Positions 1-6,378 of a stretch of 23,998 nucleotides of DNA are shown here, in pieces. Source of the DNA: a virus; IMG/VR virus record IMGVR_UViG_3300025138_000350, positions 1 through 23,998 of that record; one strand, written 5' to 3'. Each line of letters starts with the position of its first letter. Position 1 is the stretch's first letter. The notes beneath the pieces were generated by a model that saw only the letters and a list, made by a program, of their open reading frames with translations, ran no database searches and was not told where the DNA came from. A program made the position numbers and the translations under genes.

Positions 1-72
1 CTAATGGGAATGCTAGGTCTAGGCGCGATGCGTACAGTAGAAAAGACGAAATCCGTCGCAAGGGAAAAATAA
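1..72 (+). CDS. 3' end of a probable holin (partial, 5' end outside window)
   Basis: Frame 1 is open from the first base and stops at TAA 70-72, giving a 23-codon tail that contains LGAMRTVEKTKSVARE. A hydrophobic Gly/Leu/Met stretch followed by R-T-x-E-K-x-K-x-V is what I recall from the C-terminus of three-transmembrane holins of the GTA_holin_3TM type. The stop overlaps the ATG of the endolysin gene (TAATG at 70-74), the usual holin-endolysin arrangement. A holin would form the inner-membrane lesion that lets the endolysin reach the cell wall. Only the tail is visible, so no membrane segments can be counted; the call rests on the short motif and the neighbour. Confidence 0.5.
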   Translation, partial: LMGMLGLGAMRTVEKTKSVAREK

Positions 73-530
73 TGAGCAAGTTTAAATTATCGCAAAGAAG
101 CCTAAGTCGGTTGGAAGGCGTAGATGAGAAATTAGTTTCTGTAGTAAATTATGCAATTGATGTTACTAAACAGGACTTCGGTGTCATTTGCGGACTTAGA
201 ACAGAAGAAGAACAAAAATTATTGGTAGAGTCTGGGGCAAGTCAAACAATGTACTCCAAACATTTGCTCGGTCATGCTGTTGACCTTTTGTGTTATTGCG
301 GAGCACGGAGCTCGTGGGAGTTAAATTTGTACGATGAAGTCGCTGATGCCATGGCGGAAGGTGCTAAATTTGTTGGTGTTAAAATAAGATGGGGAGCGGC
401 GTGGACTGTTCCTAATATTGCGGATTACGAAGGTTCAATGGAAGACGCCATGAATAGTTATATAGACACTCGGCGCTCACAAGGACGCCGACCGTTCATA
501 GACGCCCCGCATTTTGAATTAATGACATAA
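72..530 (+). CDS. Endolysin, M15-family L-alanyl-D-glutamate/D,D-peptidase
   Basis: This 152-residue protein is a probable cell-wall peptidase for host lysis. It has the M15 zinc site: the SxHxxGxAxD motif at residues 62-71 (S62, H64, D71) and DAPHFEL at 144-150, with the third zinc ligand H147 and the likely catalytic acid D144. The same H/D/H plus D arrangement is known from the phage T5 endolysin. GLRTEEEQ at 41-48 matches the conserved G-x-R-T-x-E-E-Q segment of this family. Length fits single-domain M15C endolysins, and no separate wall-binding domain is visible. There is no signal peptide, so export would depend on the holin, whose gene overlaps the start codon. The ATG at 72 is preceded by AAGGG at 60-64. 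Confidence 0.88.
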   Translation: MSKFKLSQRSLSRLEGVDEKLVSVVNYAIDVTKQDFGVICGLRTEEEQKLLVESGASQTMYSKHLLGHAVDLLCYCGARSSWELNLYDEVADAMAEGAKFVGVKIRWGAAWTVPNIADYEGSMEDAMNSYIDTRRSQGRRPFIDAPHFELMT

Positions 531-603
531 ATTTCTCCCTCTTTTGTATAAGATATGATAGGATAAAATCTAACTTTCTTAGACAATATGGGGACATATA
601 AGA

Positions 604-798
604 ATGGATGAGATTCATGCCGCAAATGCGGTCTTCAGAATCATTAGAGATAGACGACAAGCCGTTCATGACCTTATGACTTTTGGAAATGTAAAATCAA
701 TGGAGCAATATCGTGAGCTCATGGGAAATTTAGAATCCTTAAATCACGTGGAACAGGAACTCAAGATCCTGCTAGAAAAACAGGAGCGTAGTATATGA
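604..798 (+). CDS. Small helical protein of unknown function
   Basis: A 64-residue, charged, mostly alpha-helical protein (Glu/Leu/Arg/His-rich, with a coiled-coil-like C-terminus around NLESLNHVEQELKILLEKQE). I do not recognise a family with certainty. It has no signal peptide or membrane segment. A short GGGGA sequence lies about 10 bases before the ATG. Its TGA (796-798) overlaps the ATG of the co-chaperonin gene (ATGA), which suggests translational coupling. The intergenic stretch before it (531-603) is AT-rich and may hold a promoter, but I see no convincing -35/-10 pair. Its position between lysis and capsid-assembly genes suggests a small accessory assembly protein; this is inference only. 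Confidence 0.7.
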   Translation: MDEIHAANAVFRIIRDRRQAVHDLMTFGNVKSMEQYRELMGNLESLNHVEQELKILLEKQERSI

Positions 799-1289
799 AA
801 AAGTCAACAATTGACTTATCTGCCGCACCCAGTGCATCTTTTCAAATGGAATCTGAACGAGAAGATACTGAGGTAGCTGATAAAAGTGCAGAAAATCTCA
901 AAGAGGCTTATGTAGATAAGCCTGTTCTTAGACCTGAAAATATTGGTAAAAGCCTTCTAGAAAAAATGCCGGACCCTACGGGATGGAGAATCTTGATTCT
1001 ACCGTACAGAGGAAAAGGACAGACTGAAGGCGGTATTTATCTTCCAGATCAATTAGTAGAGCAACAATCTGTGTCAACACAGGTTGGATATGTTCTTAAA
1101 GTTGGACCGCTTGCATACAAAGACCCTGCAAAATTCCCCTCGGGTCCATGGTGCGAAGAAAAAGATTGGGTTATGTTTGCTCGCTATGCCGGGTCACGTT
1201 TCGCAATTGATGGTGGTGAGGTTCGTATTCTTAACGATGATGAAATCCTTGCTAAAATTTTAGATCCGGAAGATGTACTGCATTATTAA
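795..1289 (+). CDS. GroES-like co-chaperonin (Cpn10 fold) with N-terminal extension
   Basis: A 164-residue protein whose residues about 60-155 follow the GroES pattern. PTGWRILILP is the first strand. GGIYLPD at 79-85 corresponds to the mobile loop that binds GroEL (GGIVLTG in E. coli GroES, GGIMLPE-type in other Cpn10s). DWVMFARYAGSRF matches the GroES segment GDIVIFNDGYG, and EVRILNDDEILAKI matches the C-terminal strands ending VLIMSESDILAIV. The protein is longer than host GroES (about 97 residues) because of an acidic, probably flexible N-terminal stretch of about 58 residues and a short C-terminal tail. Phage co-chaperonins such as T4 gp31 replace or modify host GroES for folding the capsid protein, which fits the location just before scaffold and capsid genes. 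AGGAG lies at 782-786, inside the preceding gene. Confidence 0.85.
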   Translation: MKKSTIDLSAAPSASFQMESEREDTEVADKSAENLKEAYVDKPVLRPENIGKSLLEKMPDPTGWRILILPYRGKGQTEGGIYLPDQLVEQQSVSTQVGYVLKVGPLAYKDPAKFPSGPWCEEKDWVMFARYAGSRFAIDGGEVRILNDDEILAKILDPEDVLHY

Positions 1290-1299
1290 AAGGTGACAT

Positions 1300-2133
1300 A
1301 TGAGTGAAGAAAATTTAAGTAATGAGGTTGCAGTAGAAAATTTGTCTGCTGAAAAGCCTGTACAAGAAGATCAATTCGACAAAGCAGAAAACGCAACGCA
1401 AAAAAGAATTGATAGGCTTACGAAAAAAATGCGTGAGGCTGAAAGACGCGAAAGTGAAGCCATAAATTACGCGAAACAAATACAACAGGAAAACGCTAAC
1501 GTCAAAGCACGGATGGCTAACTTAGATAATAGTTACGTGTCTGAGTATACTAATCGTGTTTCAACACAGACTGAAAGTGCTGAACAAGCTTTATCAAGAG
1601 CCATGGAGATTGGTGATACTAAAGCTGTTGTAGAGGCGCAAAGAGCTTTGACAAACCTTGCTATAGAAGGTGATAGGGCAAAGCAAGCGAAAATGCAACA
1701 AGATCGCTATCAACAACAATTGCAAGCGCAACAGCAAGCGCAATTGCGTCAACCTATGCCACAACAGGCTCCTGCCCCTCGTCGACCTGACCCGAAGGCC
1801 GAATCATGGGCTGTAAAAAATGATTGGTTTGGACAAGATGAAGTTATGACGTATGCGGCGTTTGGAATCCATAAAAAATTAGTCGAGGACGAAGGGTTTG
1901 ACCCGCAGAGTAATGACTATTATACTGAGTTGGATTCGAGAATTGCGAAAGAATTTCCGCATAAACTCAATAAACAGGGCAAACGACCCGCTCAGTCGGT
2001 TGCATCTGCAAAAAGAAACAACTCTGGGCGCAGTAGTGGGAGAAAGGTTAGACTCACCCCTAGCCAAGTCGCAATTGCGAAAAAATTGGGTGTGCCGCTA
2101 GAAGAATACGCGAAATACGTGAAGGAGAAGTGA
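1300..2133 (+). CDS. Scaffolding-like capsid assembly protein
   Basis: A 277-residue hydrophilic protein with the layout of a tailed-phage scaffold. Residues 1-35 are acidic, followed by a long charged helical/coiled-coil part rich in Glu/Lys/Arg (about 35-130). A Gln/Ala/Pro-rich linker occupies about 140-165. Next comes a more globular patch with AVKNDWFGQDEVMTYAAFG, and the tail is basic (KRPAQ...SGRKVRLTPSQ...) and ends in a helix KKLGVPLEEYAKYVKEK. Basic C-termini of scaffolds commonly contact the coat protein. It lies downstream of the co-chaperonin and upstream of the capsid proteins, as expected. No protease motif is visible, so it is probably a pure scaffold. The assignment rests on composition, coiled coil and synteny rather than on a signature motif. 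AGGTG precedes the ATG. Confidence 0.7.
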   Translation: MSEENLSNEVAVENLSAEKPVQEDQFDKAENATQKRIDRLTKKMREAERRESEAINYAKQIQQENANVKARMANLDNSYVSEYTNRVSTQTESAEQALSRAMEIGDTKAVVEAQRALTNLAIEGDRAKQAKMQQDRYQQQLQAQQQAQLRQPMPQQAPAPRRPDPKAESWAVKNDWFGQDEVMTYAAFGIHKKLVEDEGFDPQSNDYYTELDSRIAKEFPHKLNKQGKRPAQSVASAKRNNSGRSSGRKVRLTPSQVAIAKKLGVPLEEYAKYVKEK

Positions 2134-2134
2134 A

Positions 2135-2620
2135 ATGAGTGATAAAGACGAAAAGTTAAATGCGCCCATAGAAAGGTCTTCTCGCGCAAACACAGAAAGG
2201 AGTAAAAAGGCAGTGCGTAAGCCTTGGGCTCCTCCGTCAATGTTAGATGCACCACCTGCGCCTGACGGTTACAAACATCGTTGGATACGGGCTGAAACCC
2301 GTGGTTTTAACGATAGTAAAAACGTCAGTGCAAAAATGAGAGAAGGTTGGGAATTAGTCCGTAGGGACGAATATCCTGACTTTGAGTCTCCAACAGTAGA
2401 TTCAGGTAAATACGAAGGTGTATTTGGAGTAGGCGGATTACTTCTTGCACGTATCCCTCTTGAAACTGTAGCTGAAAGGTCTGAATATTTTTCTAGGAAA
2501 AGTTCTGATCAAATGGAAGCAGTGGATCAGGATATGATGCGAGAGAACGCACATTCATCCATGACGATTTCAAAACCGGATCGTCAAACTCGTGTAACTT
2601 TCGGCGGCCCCAAAAGATAG
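2135..2620 (+). CDS. Conserved phage head-region protein, unknown function
   Basis: A 161-residue soluble protein starting one base after the scaffold stop, with GGAG at 2123-2126 placed inside that gene. The first 50 residues are basic, Pro-rich and probably disordered. A compact core follows: YKHRWIRAETRGFNDSKNV, then a W-E-L-V-R segment and GVFGVGGLLLARIPLETVAE. The tail is charged. I recall similar proteins encoded beside the scaffold and capsid genes of uncultured marine phages, where they remain hypothetical. The GVGGLLLARIP patch could be an interaction strand. It may be a minor head or scaffold-associated component. No catalytic motif is visible. Confidence 0.72.
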   Translation: MSDKDEKLNAPIERSSRANTERSKKAVRKPWAPPSMLDAPPAPDGYKHRWIRAETRGFNDSKNVSAKMREGWELVRRDEYPDFESPTVDSGKYEGVFGVGGLLLARIPLETVAERSEYFSRKSSDQMEAVDQDMMRENAHSSMTISKPDRQTRVTFGGPKR

Positions 2621-2647
2621 GGCCCGTCATAACTGGAGATAAATCTT

Positions 2648-3298
2648 ATGGCAAATCAAAATACTGCCTATGGTCTTCGTCCTGTAGGGCTTGTTGGTTC
2701 AGCGGTCAATTCTACTGGGGTAACTCAGTATGAAATCGCTAGCGACAACACTAATGCTATTTTTCAATATAACATCGTCGTTCCTTTGGCGGCAGGTGTA
2801 ATTGATCAAGCCGGTGCTACCAATGGTGGCACTACACAAGCACTTGGTGTACTTATGGGCGTAGAATATCAAGACTCGGTGCAAAAAAAGCCGGTCTTTC
2901 TTAACTACTGGCCCGGATCAGGTTCCGTAAGCGTGGATACTAATTTTCCTGTAAAAGCTTTCGTTGCTGATAATCCGAACCAGATATTCAAAGTCGCTTC
3001 AGACGCGTCCTTGACTAACCGTGCTACTGCACTTGCTACTGTTTTTGCTAACGCCACTTTGGGCACTTCTGCCCGTACTGGTTCAACATCCACAGGTTCA
3101 GGTAATGGAGCATTAAGCGTTAGTTCGGTTGCTACTACAGCTACTTTGGCATTACGAATTGTGGGTATTGCAGACGATCCTGCTAACAATGATTACGCCT
3201 CTGCGGGTATACCATTGCTAGTTCGTCTAAATGCTCATTTTAACGCACCAACAAGCCGGTTCGATTCGCAGACTACTGCTACATCGACCGGTATTTAA
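2648..3298 (+). CDS. Probable head decoration/minor structural protein
   Basis: A 216-residue protein beginning MANQNTAYGLRPVG, a start shared by a common marine-phage structural family encoded directly before the major capsid gene. It is rich in Ala, Thr, Val and Ser and predicted to be mainly beta-strand, with a Gly/Ser/Thr linker (TGSTSTGSGNGALS) near residue 145. It has no signal peptide and no enzyme motif. Position and composition point to a capsid-associated protein such as a decoration/cement protein; a second coat-like protein is possible. GGAG at 2634-2637 precedes the ATG, and the gene follows 27 bases after the previous stop. Confidence 0.7.
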   Translation: MANQNTAYGLRPVGLVGSAVNSTGVTQYEIASDNTNAIFQYNIVVPLAAGVIDQAGATNGGTTQALGVLMGVEYQDSVQKKPVFLNYWPGSGSVSVDTNFPVKAFVADNPNQIFKVASDASLTNRATALATVFANATLGTSARTGSTSTGSGNGALSVSSVATTATLALRIVGIADDPANNDYASAGIPLLVRLNAHFNAPTSRFDSQTTATSTGI

Positions 3299-3304
3299 GG
3301 AGGG
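3297..3304 (+). promoter_or_regulatory. Strong Shine-Dalgarno of the major capsid gene
   Basis: AAGGAGGG is close to the full anti-SD complement and lies 7 bases before the ATG at 3312. It overlaps the stop codon of the previous gene. It is the most complete SD I see in the window, fitting the highest protein demand. Confidence 0.75.
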
Positions 3305-3311
3305 ATAAACC

Positions 3312-4223
3312 ATGGCTATTTCTCGCGCACAATTAGCGAAAGAGCTAGAACCCGGCCTTAATGCTCTATTTGGGTTGGAATATGATCGTTACGAAAACGA
3401 ACATTCTGAAATCTTTGAAGAAGAGTCCTCGGACAGAGCTTTTGAAGAAGAAGTAATGCTCGGCGGTTTCTCTACTGCACCTGTTAAAAGCGAAGGTGGT
3501 ACTATTAGCTTTGACGATGCACAAGAGACTTACACTGCTCGTTACACTCATGACACTATCGCTTTAGCATTCTCAATTACTGAGGAAGCTATTGAAGATA
3601 ACCTATATGATCGTCTTGCATCTCGCTATACGAAAGCTTTGGCTCGTTCCATGGCTCAGACTAAGCAGATTAAAGCGGCGGCTATTCTTAACAATGCCTT
3701 TATCGCCACTGGCGGTTTTGCGCAAGGTGACGGAAAAGCTTTATGCGCAAATGATCATCCATCTCTGTCTGGTAATCAAACCAACCTGCTAGCTACTCCG
3801 GCTGACCTCAACGAGACTTCTCTTGAGCAGATGCTGATTGAAATTGCAGGTATGACTGATGAGCGTGGTCTTAAAATTGCTGTACAAGGTACAAAGTTAG
3901 TTATTCCAAAAGAACTGCAATTTATTGCAGAGCGAGTACTTAACTCTAACCTGCGTTCAGGAACTGCGGACAACGATAACAATGCGATGAAAAATATGGG
4001 AATGTTGCCTGACGGCGCAGTGGTTAACCACTTCCTTACTGATTCTGATGCATACTTCATCAAAACTGACGCACCTAACGGGTTCAAATACTTCAACCGT
4101 TCGCCAATTAAAACGGCAATGGAAGGAGACTTTGACACTGGAAATATGCGCTTTAAGGCTCGCGAAAGATATTCTTTCGGTGTGTCTGATTGGCGTTCTG
4201 TTTTCGGTACTCCCGGCGCATAA
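3312..4223 (+). CDS. Major capsid protein, HK97 fold (Mu gpT-like)
   Basis: A 303-residue protein that forms the icosahedral shell. It resembles the Mu major head subunit gpT type of HK97-fold coat proteins. The N-terminal arm (about 1-60) is acidic and helical. A beta-hinge/E-loop-like part contains FDDAQETYTARYTHDTIALAF. A long helix carries RYTKALARSMAQTKQIKAAA. The C-terminal part holds FKARERYSFGVSDWRSVFG, close to the conserved end of gpT-like proteins. There is no N-terminal prohead-protease delta domain of the usual size, consistent with a separate scaffold upstream. The co-chaperonin in the same transcription unit is a plausible folding partner. The gene has the best SD in the window and is followed directly by an intrinsic terminator, both typical of the most expressed late gene. 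Confidence 0.88.
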   Translation: MAISRAQLAKELEPGLNALFGLEYDRYENEHSEIFEEESSDRAFEEEVMLGGFSTAPVKSEGGTISFDDAQETYTARYTHDTIALAFSITEEAIEDNLYDRLASRYTKALARSMAQTKQIKAAAILNNAFIATGGFAQGDGKALCANDHPSLSGNQTNLLATPADLNETSLEQMLIEIAGMTDERGLKIAVQGTKLVIPKELQFIAERVLNSNLRSGTADNDNNAMKNMGMLPDGAVVNHFLTDSDAYFIKTDAPNGFKYFNRSPIKTAMEGDFDTGNMRFKARERYSFGVSDWRSVFGTPGA

Positions 4224-4245
4224 TAAAGTTTTTTACTTTATGTGG

Positions 4246-4276
4246 AAAAGGCGGCACTTGCCGCCTTTTCTTTTTT
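4246..4276 (+). terminator. Rho-independent terminator after the major capsid gene
   Basis: The arms AAAAGGCGGCA (4246-4256) and TGCCGCCTTTT (4259-4269) are perfect reverse complements. The realistic fold is a six-base GGCGGC/GCCGCC core with an ACTT loop, extended by A-T pairs, and it is followed by CTTTTTT to 4276. The A-run on the 5' side means it could also work on the reverse strand, although no reverse-strand gene is seen. Confidence 0.88.
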
Positions 4277-4295
4277 GCGCTATATTAAACCTTCC

Positions 4296-4326
4296 CTGAC
4301 AGTTGCATTTCGTGACTGACATTTGC
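4296..4326 (+). repeat. Intergenic direct repeat, possible operator or promoter element
   Basis: CTGACAGTTGC at 4296-4306 and CTGACATTTGC at 4316-4326 match at 10 of 11 positions and are spaced exactly 20 bases, about two helical turns. They lie between the capsid terminator and the RBS of the next gene (AGGAGA, 4333-4338). The 122-base gap containing them is the longest gene-free stretch in the window. Tandem sites on one face of the helix would suit a protein-binding or promoter element, but no function can be shown from sequence. Confidence 0.4.
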
Positions 4327-4345
4327 CAAGACAGGAGAAATACTC

Positions 4346-4942
4346 ATGGCTAAAACAACTTTTACCGGAATAGTCCGGTCGGAAAATGGTTTTTCAGATA
4401 TTACAAAAAATGCTACTACTGGAGCCGTAACAACTAATTCAACTTACGCTACTAACGCTAGTGTTGGTGGAACTCTTGCCGTAACTGGCGCTACAACTCT
4501 CTCTTCTGCTGTAAACAGCACTTTTGTAAAGCATGTTGGATTTGCTTCAGGCGTTACTGTTAATACTACAGCAGGTGATAGCCCTACTATTGCTACGTTT
4601 GTACAACCCGCAAACACTATTATTACAGACATTAAAATATTCTGTGTTACTGCTCCAGTTATTGGAACAGGTGATATTGGTTATGAAGTTGGAACTTCGT
4701 CTTCTGGCGCACAAATTGTTGCGGCACAAACTGATGAGATTCTAGATGGCGGAACAACCGTTGTTGTTGGCAACGTAACAGTAACGAGCCTAGTTCTACA
4801 AACTCAAGATGCGACAACTGCTCCTGCCTCTGTGCAGTATACGTCAGCGGCCCGTAACATCTTCTGTAACATTACTAATACTGTTGATGCTACTACCGCA
4901 GGATCGTTTACTTTTATTATCGAATACGTTCAAATAGCGTAA
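4346..4942 (+). CDS. Thr/Ser/Val-rich virion protein, probable capsid decoration or fibre-like
   Basis: A 198-residue, beta-rich, low-charge protein. The N-terminus (MAKTTFTGIVRSENGF) and the segment GGTLAVTGATTLSS are typical of a family often found after the capsid gene in marine phages, where the TLxVTGxTTL motif can be repeated many times. Here it is present about once, so this is a short form. The C-terminal two thirds look like a compact beta-sandwich ending FTFIIEYVQIA. No membrane segment or signal peptide is seen. It is the first gene after the terminator, with AGGAGA before the ATG, and may have its own promoter. The exact virion position is unknown; capsid surface is my best guess. 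Confidence 0.7.
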   Translation: MAKTTFTGIVRSENGFSDITKNATTGAVTTNSTYATNASVGGTLAVTGATTLSSAVNSTFVKHVGFASGVTVNTTAGDSPTIATFVQPANTIITDIKIFCVTAPVIGTGDIGYEVGTSSSGAQIVAAQTDEILDGGTTVVVGNVTVTSLVLQTQDATTAPASVQYTSAARNIFCNITNTVDATTAGSFTFIIEYVQIA

Positions 4943-4955
4943 TTGTTAAAGCATT

Positions 4956-4981
4956 AAGGGGCGCCCTGCGTCCCTTTGTTT
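4956..4981 (+). terminator. Weak terminator or attenuator hairpin between two virion genes
   Basis: AAGGGGCGC (4956-4964) pairs with GCGTCCCTT (4968-4976) through a CCT loop: eight Watson-Crick pairs plus one G-U. It is followed by an interrupted U-tract, TTTGTTT, to 4981. It sits 14 bases after the upstream stop and ends just before the AGGAG (4984-4988) of the next gene. Partial termination or mRNA 3'-end protection would both fit. Confidence 0.55.
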
Positions 4982-4994
4982 CTAGGAGAAATTT

Positions 4995-5399
4995 ATGGCA
5001 GATACGGTAGCAACACAAATTTTAAGCGATGGGCCAAAATATACTGTCTTAAAGTTTACCAATGTGTCTGATGGAACGGGAGAATCTGCTGTTGTTAAGG
5101 TAGATGTTTCTGCGTTAAATCTTAGTGCAGATGGTAACGCTTGTACTGGCGTTGTTATAGAAAAAATGTGGTGGCAATGCATAGGAATGAAAGTGCAAAT
5201 CCTTTGGAATGCTAGTACAAACTTGTTTTGTATAGAACTTGGTGAAAATCAAAGCGGGCATCACGATTATTCTGTTTTTGGTGGTCTTGTAAACAACTCC
5301 GGCAGTGGAAAAAACGGCGATGTTCTTTTTACAACCGTTGGACATTCTAATACAGACACTTACACTGTAATTATGTATCTACGAAAGAAATTTGATTAG
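4995..5399 (+). CDS. Small beta-rich virion protein, unknown position
   Basis: A 134-residue protein predicted as a single beta-domain, with strands such as KYTVLKFTNVS, SAVVKVDVSAL and the final TYTVIMYLRKKFD. I recall the pattern T-x-T-V-x-x-x-L-R-K near the C-terminus from small structural proteins of marine T4-like and T7-like phages. It has a paired-Trp strand, VIEKMWWQCIGMKVQILW, but no catalytic motif and no membrane segment. AGGAG lies at 4984-4988, directly behind a hairpin that may lower expression relative to the gene upstream. A capsid- or neck-associated role is likely from synteny but not shown. Confidence 0.7.
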   Translation: MADTVATQILSDGPKYTVLKFTNVSDGTGESAVVKVDVSALNLSADGNACTGVVIEKMWWQCIGMKVQILWNASTNLFCIELGENQSGHHDYSVFGGLVNNSGSGKNGDVLFTTVGHSNTDTYTVIMYLRKKFD

Positions 5400-5404
5400 T
5401 AGTT

Positions 5405-5689
5405 ATGGCTACAACAAAAGACGCAAAAAGGTTACCTTCGGGGCGTATTAGCTACCGGGGGGAAACCTTTGCCGGATATAACAAACCTAAGAAAACCCCT
5501 AAAAAATCTAAAAAAAGCGCAGTGTTGGCTAAAAAAGGCAACGAAATCAAGCTTGTTCGTTTTGGCGACCCCAACATGAGCATCAAAAAAGATCAACCAA
5601 AAAGAAGAAGCAACTTTCGAGCTCGGCACAGTTGTGACACAGCAAAAGACAAATTTTCTGCAAGATACTGGTCTTGTAAAGCGTGGTAG
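5405..5689 (+). CDS. Small basic protein ending in RARHSCD...YWSCKAW (DUF5872/DUF6321-like)
   Basis: A 94-residue basic protein. Residues 1-30 carry RLPSGRISYRGETFAGYNKP, followed by a Lys/Pro-rich linker. The C-terminal block has FGDPNMSIKKD, RRSNFRARHSCDTAKDKFS and ARYWSCKAW. That C-terminal signature occurs, as far as I recall, in small uncharacterised proteins of marine T4-like phages and bacteria (DUF5872/DUF6321-type families; the exact accession should be checked). Two Cys and one His (H75, C77, C91) in the block could bind a metal, but the number of ligands is low. No clear SD is visible and the ATG follows the upstream stop by 5 bases, so translation is probably coupled. Function unknown; nucleic-acid or capsid contact is suggested only by charge. 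Confidence 0.75.
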   Translation: MATTKDAKRLPSGRISYRGETFAGYNKPKKTPKKSKKSAVLAKKGNEIKLVRFGDPNMSIKKDQPKRRSNFRARHSCDTAKDKFSARYWSCKAW

Positions 5690-5690
5690 C

Positions 5691-6290
5691 ATGACTCCTG
5701 AATTTTATACTTTTGGCATAGAAAAAAACATATGTGATGAGATTAGAGCATGGTCCGCAGAAGTCGTGGAAAAGCCTAATCCTTTTTTTAATAACATGCC
5801 GTCATGCCCTTTTGCTAGAAAATCATGGCAAGATGGAAAAATATCTATACTTTTTAAGAAAGATGGTGGTTTTCAAGATTTATATACAGCTATTAGTTGT
5901 TTTAACGACGAACTAGATATTGTTATATTAGTTGATTTGCATTTCCAAGAAAATGCTGATTTATTTCATGAATATTTAGAAGATTTAAACACGCAAATAT
6001 CTGCGGGTATGTTTATAGATCAAGATATATGGTTAATGGGCTTTCATCCGGATGATGATGAAAATGAGTTCATTGACGATAGTACTTTTTTGAATGTAAT
6101 CGAAAAAGAATATGCTATTATCTTTGTGCAAAGACTTTCTAAACTGCAAGAAGCGGCAGACAAGATTGCAAAAAAAGGATATTATGATAAGTATTTTCAA
6201 GAGTACAATGCGAAAGAAATTTTTAACAAAAGAGAGATTTTTAATAGGAGATTGAAAAATGGCTATGAAACCAAAGAAAAAACCAGTTAA
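5691..6290 (+). CDS. Acidic protein of unknown function, AT-rich accessory-like gene
   Basis: A 199-residue acidic protein that I cannot assign to a family. The best landmark is NPFFNNMPSCPFARKSWQDG near residues 29-48, then a hydrophobic strand DIVILVDLHF and an acidic middle (FHPDDDENEFIDD). The C-terminus is a charged helix (LQEAADKIAKKGYYDKYFQ, NKREIFNRRLKNG). I chose ATG 5691, one base after the preceding stop. A GTG at 5634 in the same frame would add 19 residues but overlaps the conserved end of the previous gene by 56 bases and has no SD. The gene looks more AT-rich than its neighbours and interrupts a run of basic virion peptides, so it may be a later insertion (moron-like). The single Cys in PSCPFAR could be functional, but nothing proves an enzyme. 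Confidence 0.72.
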   Translation: MTPEFYTFGIEKNICDEIRAWSAEVVEKPNPFFNNMPSCPFARKSWQDGKISILFKKDGGFQDLYTAISCFNDELDIVILVDLHFQENADLFHEYLEDLNTQISAGMFIDQDIWLMGFHPDDDENEFIDDSTFLNVIEKEYAIIFVQRLSKLQEAADKIAKKGYYDKYFQEYNAKEIFNKREIFNRRLKNGYETKEKTS

Positions 6291-6378
6291 AAAAATGCGA
6301 ATGGGTGGACCCGGAGGCTCTGTAAAACGCATGAGAGCCGGAGGTGCCTCCGGAGTTAAAAAAAGGAAAAAGAAATAA
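6259..6378 (+). CDS. Very basic 39-residue peptide, unknown function
   Basis: The ATG at 6259 has AGGAG at 6246-6250 with good spacing, and the stop is TAA 6376-6378. The product has 12 Lys and 4 Arg in 39 residues and no acidic residue. It is built of a Lys-rich head (MAMKPKKKPVKK), a short MRxGG-type repeat (MRMGGPGG, MRAGGASG) and a KKRKKK tail. The start lies 32 bases inside the previous gene in another frame, and the stop overlaps the next ATG (TAATG). The repeated K-x-M-R-x-G-G pattern recalls tiny basic proteins of marine phages. It could be a DNA- or RNA-binding virion peptide; this is inference from charge. Confidence 0.65.
   Translation: MAMKPKKKPVKKMRMGGPGGSVKRMRAGGASGVKKRKKK

Noticed and set aside
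541-575. AT-rich stretch with TATGAT and ATAAAAT, possible sigma-70 promoter before 604
   Set aside because: No -35 element at a suitable distance; AT-rich gaps give such matches by chance.
1992-2255. Open frame on the - strand spanning the junction of the scaffold gene and the next gene
   Set aside because: It overlaps two well-supported + strand genes, and no SD or family resemblance is seen.
4224-4240. TAAAGT/ACTTTA inverted repeat directly after the capsid gene
   Set aside because: Six-base, mostly A-T stem just upstream of the much stronger terminator; no independent function supported.
5634-5690. GTG-started N-terminal extension of the 5691-6290 gene
   Set aside because: It overlaps the conserved end of the previous gene and lacks an SD; ATG 5691 one base after the stop is simpler.
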